NCBI GenBank assembly: GCA_009845425.1
Contig: VXZQ01000007.1
Location: 1-64,000 of the forward strand
Direction of reading: 5' to 3'
Origin: Holophagales bacterium
GTDB taxonomy: Bacteria; Acidobacteriota; Thermoanaerobaculia; Multivoradales; Multivoraceae
Length of the DNA stretch: 64,000 nt
Shown: piece after piece, positions 42,796 to 50,695 of the stretch
Numbering within the stretch: the stretch's first letter is position 1
How the letters are laid out: the number at the start of each line of letters is the position of its first letter
Notes under the pieces: generated by a model
The model's database searches: none
Told to the model about the DNA's origin: nothing
The model's input: only the letters and a program-made list of their open reading frames with translations
Program-made: the position numbers and the translations under genes

Positions 42796-43965
42796 CTACT
42801 GCCTGCTGTGCGCCAACTCCTCGATGCGCTCCGGCAGCGACGGAATCGCGGTCGCGGGTAGGACGGTGATGTCGTTCGCCGCCGGGTAGGCCTGTCTGGT
42901 CGGGCAGACGACGAAGAGGTGGTCGAGACCGAGGGCGCTGGCGATCTCACGGGTCGTGGCGCGGACCCGGGGCGCTTCGCTGAACTTCATCTCGAAACCG
43001 ATCCGGCGGCCCCGCAGAAGGAGCAGAAGGTCAATCTCGCCCAGCCCGTGCGCGGACCAGAACCAGGGCGTCGGCTGGCCAAGAGCGCTCAGGATCTGCT
43101 CCATCGCGAAGCCCTCCCAGGACGCGCCGACGCGCCGATGGCCGAGGAGTTCCCGGTCGTTGTCGATGCCCAGCAGGGAGTGGAGGAGCCCTGTGTCGCG
43201 CACGTAGACCTTGGGCGCCTTGACCTGACGCTTGCCGAGGTTCTCGAACCAGGGTTGGACCTGGCGGACCATCCAGGCGCCGGTCAGAAGGTCCAGGTAG
43301 CGGCGGGCCGTCTTGTCCGAGACGCCGATGGACCGGCCTAGACTCGCCGCGTTCGCAGTCTGACCGTGGTGGTGGGCCAGCGTGCTCCAGAAGCGCCGCA
43401 TGGCGACCGCCGGCACGGGGACGCCAAGCTGAGGCAGGTCGCGCTCGAGGAACGTGCGGATGAAACCGCGGCGCCAGGCGACGCTCTCGGCCTTCGAGTC
43501 CGCGAGCCAGGAACGCGGAAAGCCGCCGCGTCGCCACAGCTTCCTCATGTCGGTTGCGCCGGTTTCCTCCAGATCGAAGCCACCCATGTCGATGAACTCG
43601 ACGCGGCCCGCCAGGGACTGCGAGACGCCGCGCACGATCGTTGGAGAGGCGCTGCCGAGGATGAGGAAGCGCGTGTCCGCGTCCGGTCGATCGACCAGGA
43701 CGCGAAGAACGTTGAACAGCCCCGGCAGAATTTGAATCTCGTCCAGGACGACGAGCCCCCGCAACTCGCCCAGGACGAGCTCCGGGTTGGCGAGCTGGCG
43801 CACGTCCGCTTCGGATCCCAGATCGAACCGGGTCGACTCCCGCGTGGACGCGAACTCTCGGGCCAGTGTCGTCTTGCCGCACTGGCGAGGGCCGAGGAGC
43901 GAAGTCACGGGCGCCCGCCCGATGGCGGCAGCGATGCGGTCGAGGTAACGGCGACGTTCGATCAT
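42796..43965 (-). CDS. AAA-family ATPase with DUF4143 C terminus, second copy
   Basis: 389 residues from ATG 43965 (MIERRRYLDRIA). Walker A GPRQCGKTT, Walker B GLVVLDEIQILPGL, LILGSASPTIVRGVSQSLAG, and DUF4143 with NAASLGRSIGVSDKTARRYL and the end segment GEIDLLLLLRGRRIGFEMKF (E and K of a PD-(D/E)XK-type site). Only distantly related to the copy at 12306-13460. An array of 22-nt direct repeats starts 33 bp upstream of its start codon, suggesting repeated binding sites for a regulator or for the protein itself. Confidence 0.85.
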   Translation of the reverse strand: MIERRRYLDRIAAAIGRAPVTSLLGPRQCGKTTLAREFASTRESTRFDLGSEADVRQLANPELVLGELRGLVVLDEIQILPGLFNVLRVLVDRPDADTRFLILGSASPTIVRGVSQSLAGRVEFIDMGGFDLEETGATDMRKLWRRGGFPRSWLADSKAESVAWRRGFIRTFLERDLPQLGVPVPAVAMRRFWSTLAHHHGQTANAASLGRSIGVSDKTARRYLDLLTGAWMVRQVQPWFENLGKRQVKAPKVYVRDTGLLHSLLGIDNDRELLGHRRVGASWEGFAMEQILSALGQPTPWFWSAHGLGEIDLLLLLRGRRIGFEMKFSEAPRVRATTREIASALGLDHLFVVCPTRQAYPAANDITVLPATAIPSLPERIEELAHSRQ

Positions 43966-43997
43966 CGGGCTGCCATTGTAGCCGGGATTTGCCCTGG

Positions 43998-44107
43998 ACT
44001 CCGAGATTTCAATGTCCATACTCCGGGATTTCAGTCTGTAGACTCCGAGATTTCAGGGGTCGGACTCCGGGATTTCGAGGGCGGAACTCAGGGATCTCGG
44101 ACCTGTG
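43998..44107. repeat. Five 22-nt direct repeats upstream of the AAA/DUF4143 gene
   Basis: Five head-to-tail copies with an exact 22-nt period begin at 43998, 44020, 44042, 44064 and 44086. The conserved core is ACTCCGRGATTTC, followed by a variable 9-nt part (mostly G-rich). A degenerate sixth core (CCGGGATTT) lies at 43982-43990. One period is close to two helical turns, so the cores lie on the same face of the DNA. They sit in the gap between the ATPase gene (minus) and the threonine-dehydratase-family gene (plus). Confidence 0.8.
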
Positions 44108-44176
44108 CCCGCATCCGGCGCGCGGGGCCACCTGGATTGTCCGGCTCGCCTGTTCCCGCCGGTAGAGTCCACGGTG

Positions 44177-45175
44177 GTGAGCGACGACGATCATGGCGTC
44201 ACGCTGGAGGCAGTCGAAGACACGCTTGGGCTGATCGCTCCTCACATCGTTGAAACGCCGGTCGTCGAATGGTCGGGCCCCGAGATGCGGGCGATCCTGC
44301 CGGGGAGCCGTGTCCACGCCAAGCTGGAGCTCTTTCAGCGCTCCGGTACGTTCAAGGCGCGAGGGGCGCTGTCGAACGTCCTGCGATTGAGCGCCGAACA
44401 ACTGCGGGCCGGCGTAACGGCCATGAGCGCGGGCAATCACGCGATCGCCGTGGCGTACGCGGCGAAGGCGGCAGGGACCAGCGCGAAGGTCGTCATGCAG
44501 CGATCGGCCAATCCGGCGCGCGTGGACCTGGCCAGGGCGCTTGGCGCCGAGGTCCTGATGGCGGAGGATGGCCCCAGCGGATTCGAGATGGTGGCAGGAA
44601 TCGCGGCCGCGGAGGGCCGGGAGACGATTCACCCATTCGACGGCGTGGCGACGGCCCTCGGTGCGGCGACGCTCGGTCTTGAGATGCATCGGCAGGTAGG
44701 AGACCTCGACGTACTCATCGTCGCCATCGGTGGCGGCGGTCTGGCCGGGGGCGTGTCGGCGATCACGAAGCGACTGAACCCCGATTGCCTCGTCGTTGGC
44801 GTGGAACCCGTGGGCGCCGACGCCATGCACAGGAGCTTCAGGTCCGGCAGACCGGAGCGCCTCGAAGGCGTGGACACCATCGCGGACAGTCTGGCGCCGC
44901 CCATGACCGAACGGCTGCCCTTCACGCTCTGCAGAAGCAACGTGGATCGGCTCGCCCTGGTCACCGACCGCGAGTTGGCTCAAGCGATGGGGCTCATCTT
45001 CCGGGAGCTGAAGCTCGCCGTGGAGCCAGCCTGCGCCGCCACCACCGCTTCCTTGCCGGGTCTTGCCGGGGAGCTCTCGGGCGCACGTGTGGGGCTGATC
45101 CTCTGCGGGTCGAACATCGACCGGGATACCTACGATCGGTACTGCGCGCTCGGCGAGGGTCGACTTCGTTCCTGA
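44177..45175 (+). CDS. Threonine/serine dehydratase-family PLP enzyme
   Basis: 332 residues from GTG 44177. Fold type II PLP enzyme: lysine motif QRSGTFKARGALSNVL, SAGNHAIAVAYAAK, phosphate-binding IVAIGGGGLAGGVSAI and C-terminal LILCGSNID. It lacks an ACT regulatory domain, like catabolic threonine ammonia-lyase or serine racemase, so it probably deaminates L-threonine or L-serine, or racemises serine. The frame could extend to 44105, but that part translates the repeat array and is unlike protein. Confidence 0.85.
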   Translation: MSDDDHGVTLEAVEDTLGLIAPHIVETPVVEWSGPEMRAILPGSRVHAKLELFQRSGTFKARGALSNVLRLSAEQLRAGVTAMSAGNHAIAVAYAAKAAGTSAKVVMQRSANPARVDLARALGAEVLMAEDGPSGFEMVAGIAAAEGRETIHPFDGVATALGAATLGLEMHRQVGDLDVLIVAIGGGGLAGGVSAITKRLNPDCLVVGVEPVGADAMHRSFRSGRPERLEGVDTIADSLAPPMTERLPFTLCRSNVDRLALVTDRELAQAMGLIFRELKLAVEPACAATTASLPGLAGELSGARVGLILCGSNIDRDTYDRYCALGEGRLRS

Positions 45176-45232
45176 TCGGCGCTCAGGCGCCCGTACTGGC
45201 TGGCCGTCCTCCCGGAGGCGTCGTTCAGGGCG

Positions 45233-46396
45233 TCAGGTCGAGCGGTACCGCCACAGCCCCGTGGCAGCCATGCTGTAGACAAACAGCAGCACCGACGCCG
45301 CCATGCCCGGGACCAGGCCGGCCAGGGCGCCGTACTCCTCGACGATCCAGCCGAGGATGATGGCGCCGATCAGCGGGGCGCCGAGCAGGCCGAGGCCGAA
45401 GACGGACATGACCCGGCCGCGGGTCTGCGGCTCGGCGGCTTCCTGGACGATCGCGCGGGCAAGAGTGGTCGTCACGCCCATGTTCAGGCCCCAGGCAATC
45501 AGGGCTGTGACCACGAGCCACCAGGCAGGCTCGATCCAGATCAGGAACAGGACGAGAATTCGGGAGAGTTGCAGCACGACGAACCAGCGCCCGGGCTGCC
45601 GAAACGGCATGAACCGGAGCATGATCAGGTTGGAAACGACAGCGCCGGCGAAGAACAGGATCATCACCCAGGACAGGAGTTCCGCGTCGCCGTCGTAGAC
45701 GCGGAGGACGATGAACGGGAGCACGGTGAAGAAGGCGCCAGCGTTGAAGATGCTGGAGACGAAGTTCACGGTCATCGCGTCGAACACGGCCCGCTGGCGG
45801 TAGGAGGCCCGGAAACCCTCGGCTATGCGGCGCCGGGCGGGTGCGCCGGACTCCCCGTCGTTCGCGGGCTGCGATCCGATCCGACGGATCCAGAGGGCCG
45901 CGACGGCCAGACAGAGGCTCTGGGCCAGCAGGACCTGTCGCAGTCCGAAGGAGTCGAGCTGTCCGGCCACCCGCAGTCCAATCATGTAGGTGAACATGCT
46001 GATCGCGGTAGCCGCGGTCACTCCGCGCTGCAGGTCGCGCCCTGCGATCCTGTTCAGCACGGCCTGCTGCGCCGGACTGGAAAACGACAGGGCGGCGCTG
46101 ATCCCGAATCCCCAGACCGTGACCGTCCAGACGTTGAGTCCGCCGAGTTCCAGCGCCAGGACCAGACCGAAGGGCACGAGCGCGGCGGCGCCGAACACGC
46201 GGGTCAGGATCGCCCTGGCGTCCGTGCGGTCCGCGTTGGCGCCGCCCCAGAGCATGATGATCACTCCGGGCAGGCCGATCGCTGCCTGCAGCGGCCCGAC
46301 CCGGTCGGCTGGCAGAGCGAGTACGCCGGCGAGCAGCCAGACCAGCAGGAGTTGCTGAATCGCGAAGCCGGCGCTCGAGCAGGCCCACGACCCCAT
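45233..46396 (-). CDS. MFS transporter, EntS/MFS_3-like
   Basis: At least 387 residues with twelve predicted membrane segments (QLLLVWLLAGVLALPADRVG, AIGLPGVIIMLWGGANADRT, NFVSSIFNAGAFFTVLPFIV, RGRVMSVFGLGLLGAPLIGA). Matches the MFS_3 drug/siderophore exporter group. ATG 46396 is the only standard in-frame start, but homologous-looking sequence (SLWRRPGLLAY) continues about 12 residues upstream, so a CTG start near 46430 is possible. Divergent from the exported methyltransferase gene, and the upstream regions overlap. Confidence 0.85.
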   Translation of the reverse strand: MGSWACSSAGFAIQQLLLVWLLAGVLALPADRVGPLQAAIGLPGVIIMLWGGANADRTDARAILTRVFGAAALVPFGLVLALELGGLNVWTVTVWGFGISAALSFSSPAQQAVLNRIAGRDLQRGVTAATAISMFTYMIGLRVAGQLDSFGLRQVLLAQSLCLAVAALWIRRIGSQPANDGESGAPARRRIAEGFRASYRQRAVFDAMTVNFVSSIFNAGAFFTVLPFIVLRVYDGDAELLSWVMILFFAGAVVSNLIMLRFMPFRQPGRWFVVLQLSRILVLFLIWIEPAWWLVVTALIAWGLNMGVTTTLARAIVQEAAEPQTRGRVMSVFGLGLLGAPLIGAIILGWIVEEYGALAGLVPGMAASVLLFVYSMAATGLWRYRST

Positions 46397-46454
46397 GTAC
46401 GCTAGGAGGCCCGGTCGGCGCCACAGGCTGACGGCAGGGGTGGCGGGAGAGACG

Positions 46455-47258
46455 ATGACGCGGATCTCGGTTGGCGGCGGTGTCGGGAAGAGCCTGCGAA
46501 GGCTATACGTGGGCCTGGGGCACCGGTCGAGGCCCGGCATCCTGGGCGTAGCCGCCGCCGCGGCGGCCGTCGGCCTCGCGGGCTGTACGGCGTCGGCCCA
46601 GGAGGCGGTCGACTTCGCGGAACTCCGGCGGCGCATGGTGCGCGACACGATCTCCGAACCCCGCGACGGCCGGCCGCCGGTGCTCGACGTGAGCGTCATC
46701 GACGCGATGGGGAAGGTCGAACGCCACCTGTTCGTGCCGGAGGACATCCGCGAGTGGGCCTACCGCGACTCGCCGCTCGGGATCGGCTGGCGGCAGACGA
46801 TCTCCCAGCCCTACATCGTGGCGTTGATGACCGAGCTCGCCGAGCCTGACCCGGAGGACAAGGTGCTCGAGATCGGCACCGGCTCGGGCTACCAGGCCGC
46901 GGTGCTGGCGGAGATCGTCGATCGCGTCTACACGATCGAGATCGTGGAGCCCCTGGGGCTGCGGGCTGCGGCGGCACTCGATGCGGCCGGATACAAGAAT
47001 GTGACCACCCGGATCGGCGACGGCTACCTGGGCTGGCCGGAGCAGGCGCCGTTCGACGCGATCGTCGTCACCGCGGCGCCGGACCACGTCCCGCAGCCCC
47101 TGGTCGACCAGTTGGCTGTCGGCGGCCGGCTGGTGTTGCCCGTGGGGCCCGATGGCGGCCGTCAGGAACTCCAGGTGCTGGAGAAGCAGGCGGACGGTTC
47201 GTTGGAGCGGACGCGCGTGATCCCTGTGCGCTTCGTGCCGCTGACGCGAAGTCGCTAG
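46455..47258 (+). CDS. pcm: Exported protein-L-isoaspartate O-methyltransferase lipoprotein
   Basis: 267 residues from ATG 46455. A long N terminus with a hydrophobic stretch ends in a lipobox (AVGLAGC, Cys44). The catalytic part is canonical: PLGIGWRQTISQPYIVALMT, VLEIGTGSGYQAAVLAEIVD, APFDAIVVTAAPDHVPQPLV. It repairs isoaspartyl residues in damaged proteins; a periplasmic location would require an unusual supply of S-adenosylmethionine, so the actual cellular location is uncertain. Confidence 0.88.
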   Translation: MTRISVGGGVGKSLRRLYVGLGHRSRPGILGVAAAAAAVGLAGCTASAQEAVDFAELRRRMVRDTISEPRDGRPPVLDVSVIDAMGKVERHLFVPEDIREWAYRDSPLGIGWRQTISQPYIVALMTELAEPDPEDKVLEIGTGSGYQAAVLAEIVDRVYTIEIVEPLGLRAAAALDAAGYKNVTTRIGDGYLGWPEQAPFDAIVVTAAPDHVPQPLVDQLAVGGRLVLPVGPDGGRQELQVLEKQADGSLERTRVIPVRFVPLTRSR

Positions 47259-47276
47259 CGGCTGCGACCGCGGCAA

Positions 47277-47939
47277 CTACAGGGGCACTTCCTCGCCCTC
47301 GCCCTCGACGACGAGCCCCAGGGTCACGTCGCCGAGGGGCACGGCCAGCGTGGGCTGGTCGAGGTCGTTCCAGAACATGGTGGCGCTCTCCGCGCCGTCG
47401 TAGTTCTGGAACAGGGCCATCGTCATCGGGTGGGTGGCGCCCTCGATGATCGTGATGCTGGCTTCGACCAGGGGCTCCTGCTCCGGGAAGCCGTAGGGAT
47501 CGAACGTGTCGAGAGCTACAGGAATGAGGATCAGGAAGTCGCGGAACCAGGTCTGCCCGGTGTGGTCGCCGTCCGCCGGCTGCACGGCGTAGCGGAGGGT
47601 GTAGATCCCGGCCGGCACGATCTGCTTCTTGTAGGTGCTCCAGTCGTCCGTCGTCCGCATCAGGCCGACCAGACCGCCGGGAGGCAGGGTCGGATACTCG
47701 ACCCCGAGTTCGGCCGAGGGGTCCTGCATGGGCAGCGTGGGCGGGAACCAGAACTCGATCGGCTGGCCCTCGTCCCGGACAACCTTGTAGCCGCCCGGAT
47801 CGAGCAGCGGCGCCAGCCAGTCCGGCAGATCGGGGGGCAGTGCCTCCGTGCGCTCGAGCGAAGGATCGGCGGCAAGCGGTGCCGCGAGCAGCAGCGCGGC
47901 GAGCAGCGGCCCAACGAGCGGGAGACCAGCGCTCCTCAC
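47277..47939 (-). CDS. Secreted protein of unknown function, partner of the diheme protein
   Basis: 220 residues from GTG 47939, overlapping the stop of the upstream cytochrome gene. Signal peptide MRSAGLPLVGPLLAALLLAA, then a beta-rich body with FWFPPTLPMQ, PAGIYTLRYAVQPADGDHTG, FRDFLILIPVALDTFDPYGF and ATHPMTMALFQ. I recognise the PAGIYTLRYA...RDFL pattern from uncharacterised periplasmic proteins but no function. Translational coupling to the diheme gene implies a joint role. Confidence 0.7.
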   Translation of the reverse strand: MRSAGLPLVGPLLAALLLAAPLAADPSLERTEALPPDLPDWLAPLLDPGGYKVVRDEGQPIEFWFPPTLPMQDPSAELGVEYPTLPPGGLVGLMRTTDDWSTYKKQIVPAGIYTLRYAVQPADGDHTGQTWFRDFLILIPVALDTFDPYGFPEQEPLVEASITIIEGATHPMTMALFQNYDGAESATMFWNDLDQPTLAVPLGDVTLGLVVEGEGEEVPL

Positions 47940-49069
47940 TCGAAGTTGATCAGGTAGTGGCGGAAACTCTCGGGCCCCACCTCGTCCAGCATCTGCAGGA
48001 ACAGCACGAGCGGTTCGATGTCCGCGTCCGAGATGTTGATCTCGCCGAACAGCGGGTCGACGCCTTCCTGTTCGCTGTCGGCCGCTTCGGCCAGCGCCAT
48101 GTGGGCCCGGATCGCGTCCTCGAGCGTGGCGGCGCTGCCGTCGTGCAGGTACGGGTCAGTGCGGGCGAGGTTCCGGAGCGGCGGCGTCTTGAAGTCGCCT
48201 GCGCCGGTGCCGTGGAGCGCGTAGTCGCTGAAGGTCGGCGGCACGTGGCAGCGGACGCAGTTGCCGACGGACTCCACGTCGAAGGCGCGGAAGAAAGTCT
48301 TGAAGCCCTCGTAGGCCGTCTCGGTGAACCCCTCCGGCCGCCGGATCAGGTTCCGCCCTTCCTGGTTGAAGATCCGGCTCTCGATGCTCGCCGCGTAGTT
48401 CAGCATGTCCTCGTCGTCGTTCGGCTGCTTGCGGAACCGGTTCTGCTCGGCGAACGCGTCCCAGCGCGCGGTCATCGTGTAGCTCAGGGTACGGGTGTAG
48501 TCGGCCAGCGCGCGGGCGGCGGCCGCGGCCACCTCGGGCCGCGGCAGGGACTCCAGGTCCAGTCCGTAGGCCTCCTGGAACTGGTCGAGATAGGGCACGC
48601 CCGAGATCGCGTTGTGACCCTCGTTCAGCAGCACGTAGGCCGCGTTGTCCATCCCCGCGTCACGGTCCTCGTCGTTCCAGCCGTACTGCTTGCCGACCAG
48701 CTTGTCGAGGATCATGTCCTCCATCGAGTCGTAGGCGCCATCCCAGCCGAACACCTCGGCGCGGAAAGCGTCGGCCAGTGTCTGCGCGTTCCGCTCGGTC
48801 GTCTCGCGGTTCGCGGTCAGGCTGGTCGGCGTGTAGTCGGCGTAGTAGCGCTCCGACTTGCCGGGCACCGACTCACCGATGGCGTGGCACACGGAGCAGG
48901 CGATCGCGAAACCCGTTCCCTGGTTGTTGAACAGGAGTTCGGCGAACAGGTCGTTGCCGAGTTGTTGCAGGGCTTGTGAAGGTTCCTCCTCCTGGGCGGC
49001 GGTCGCGGCGCCGAACAGGAGAGCGGTTGCCACGGCGAGCGCCGGACGCATCACGTTTCTTCGCTTCAT
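47936..49069 (-). CDS. Diheme cytochrome c peroxidase / MauG-like protein
   Basis: 377 residues from ATG 49069 (GGAGG six bases upstream). Signal peptide, then two c-type heme sites: CSVCH (in GFAIACSVCHAIGES) and CVRCH (in VGNCVRCHVPPTFSDYALHG), with TPPLRNLARTDPYLHDGS after the second, as in bacterial cytochrome c peroxidases and MauG. Periplasmic peroxide reduction or oxidative modification of a partner protein is likely. Followed directly by a secreted protein gene with a 3-nt overlap. Confidence 0.9.
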   Translation of the reverse strand: MKRRNVMRPALAVATALLFGAATAAQEEEPSQALQQLGNDLFAELLFNNQGTGFAIACSVCHAIGESVPGKSERYYADYTPTSLTANRETTERNAQTLADAFRAEVFGWDGAYDSMEDMILDKLVGKQYGWNDEDRDAGMDNAAYVLLNEGHNAISGVPYLDQFQEAYGLDLESLPRPEVAAAAARALADYTRTLSYTMTARWDAFAEQNRFRKQPNDDEDMLNYAASIESRIFNQEGRNLIRRPEGFTETAYEGFKTFFRAFDVESVGNCVRCHVPPTFSDYALHGTGAGDFKTPPLRNLARTDPYLHDGSAATLEDAIRAHMALAEAADSEQEGVDPLFGEINISDADIEPLVLFLQMLDEVGPESFRHYLINFE

Positions 49070-49127
49070 CGTCGTCCTCCGTTGGTGTCGAGAATAAACG
49101 ATCCGATCAGTGGCACACTAAGCCGCC

Positions 49128-49874
49128 ATGGCGAGGGCGCGAACGGTTCCCTGGGCGGAACTCGACACGATCTTCTTCGACGCCGGCAACACGTTCCTGT
49201 CGATGGACTTCGACCGGGTCGCCGCCGTTGCGGCCAGCCTCGGCGTCGAGTGCTCGGGACGGCAGCTGGAACGCGCGGAGGCGGCGGCGCGGCCGGCTCT
49301 CTCCGCGGCCCTGGCCGAGCGGCGGACGACCGAGGGAGGCGGGGCCTTCCGGTTCTACCTGGGAGCAACCCTAGAGCGGCTGCCGGCATCCAGTCGGGAC
49401 GGCGTCGAGCTGGAGGCCGCCGTCTCCGGGCTCGCGGAGCGGCTCTTCTCGCCCGGCCACAACGACCGGCTCTGGAACCGCAGGCTGCCGGGCCGGAGGG
49501 AAGCGCTCGAACGGATCCGCGCGCTCGGCTACCGCATGGTGGTGGTCAGCAACTCGGACGGCAGCATGGCGCGGACCGTCAAACGGATCGGCATGGACCA
49601 TCTCTTCGACGGTCTCGTCGACTCGACGGCCGTCGGATTCGAGAAGCCGGATCCCCGGATCTTCGAGGTCGCGCTCGATCTGGCCGGCGCGCGTCCGGAA
49701 CGGACGGTGCATGTAGGCGACCTGTACGCCGCCGACGTGGTCGGCGCGTGGGCCGCCGGTGTTCACGCCGTTCTGCTCGACCCCTGGGCCGACTGGCCGG
49801 AGATGGACTGCCCGAAGGTGGCCGACCTGGACGAGCTGGCGTCGCTGTTGCCGGGGCCGCCGGGGCGCGCGTGA
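49128..49874 (+). CDS. HAD-superfamily hydrolase
   Basis: 248 residues. HAD motifs: nucleophile FFDAGNTFLSMD (Gly where a second Asp is common), VVVSNSDGS, FEKPDPRIFEVAL and HVGDLYAADVVGAW. Probably a small phosphatase with a helical cap. Its stop overlaps the start of the methyltransferase gene (GTGA), so the two are coupled. Substrate unknown. Confidence 0.88.
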   Translation: MARARTVPWAELDTIFFDAGNTFLSMDFDRVAAVAASLGVECSGRQLERAEAAARPALSAALAERRTTEGGGAFRFYLGATLERLPASSRDGVELEAAVSGLAERLFSPGHNDRLWNRRLPGRREALERIRALGYRMVVVSNSDGSMARTVKRIGMDHLFDGLVDSTAVGFEKPDPRIFEVALDLAGARPERTVHVGDLYAADVVGAWAAGVHAVLLDPWADWPEMDCPKVADLDELASLLPGPPGRA

Positions 49875-50695
49875 AGCCCGCGGATGTCCGTCGGCACCGC
49901 CATCGGTTCTACGAGGCGGCCGTCCAGAACGTGGAGGTGGACATCGACTTCGTCGAGCGGGTCTATCGCCGCCTCAACGGACGGCTTCCCGGAACCCTGC
50001 GGGAGGACTTCTGCGGCACCGCGTCGCTGGCGAGCGCGTTCGCCGCCCGCAGGCCCGGGAACCGCGCCTGGGGCGTCGACTTGCACCGCCCGACGCTGGA
50101 CTGGGGCTGGCGCAATCGGGTCGAGGCCAGGTGCGTCGAGGACAGAGTGGAGCTCGGGTGTCGCGACGTCCGCCTGACACCCGGCCCGGCGGTCGACGTG
50201 CAGGTCGCCTTCAACTTCTCCTTCTTCCTGTTCCCGGGTCGCGGCGAAATGCTGGACTACTTCCGGGCCGCGAGGCGCTCGCTCGAGCCCGGAGGCCTGT
50301 TCGTTCTGGACGCCTTCGGCGGCACGGACTCGTTTCAGGCGACGACCGAGGACACGGAGATCGAGGCCTCGGTAGGCGTCGACGGAGTCGCCCTGCCGGC
50401 CTTCACCTACAGTTGGGACCAGCTCGCCTTCAACGCCGTCGACCACTGGATGCGCTGCGCGATGCACTTCACTCCGGCGGGCGGGGAGAAGGTGCGCAAC
50501 GTGTTTCGCTACGCGTGGCGGATGTGGACCCTGCCCGAGATCCAAGAGCTACTGGCCGAGGCCGGGTTCGACGACGTCGAGGTGTACGGCGAGGGCTGGG
50601 ATGCCGGCACCGGGGAAGGGGACGGCATCTTCCGGCGCCGCACGCGGATGGCGAACGAGGGCAGTTGGGTCGTCTACCTGGTGGCGCGCTACTGA
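49871..50695 (+). CDS. Class I SAM-dependent methyltransferase
   Basis: 274 residues from GTG 49871. The N terminus (YEAAVQNVEVDIDFVERVYR) and LREDFCGTASLASAF, WGVDLHRPTLDWGW and FNFSFFLFPGRGEMLDYFRA fit a recognisable family of uncharacterised class I methyltransferases with a diverged SAM-binding loop. Paired with the HAD gene; it converges on, and overlaps by 7 bp, the MamK-like gene. Confidence 0.8.
   Translation: MKPADVRRHRHRFYEAAVQNVEVDIDFVERVYRRLNGRLPGTLREDFCGTASLASAFAARRPGNRAWGVDLHRPTLDWGWRNRVEARCVEDRVELGCRDVRLTPGPAVDVQVAFNFSFFLFPGRGEMLDYFRAARRSLEPGGLFVLDAFGGTDSFQATTEDTEIEASVGVDGVALPAFTYSWDQLAFNAVDHWMRCAMHFTPAGGEKVRNVFRYAWRMWTLPEIQELLAEAGFDDVEVYGEGWDAGTGEGDGIFRRRTRMANEGSWVVYLVARY

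Noticed and set aside
43998..44107. Direct-repeat array read as a possible CRISPR
   Set aside because: The period is 22 nt with no room for 30-nt spacers, the repeat core is only 13 nt and no cas gene is near.
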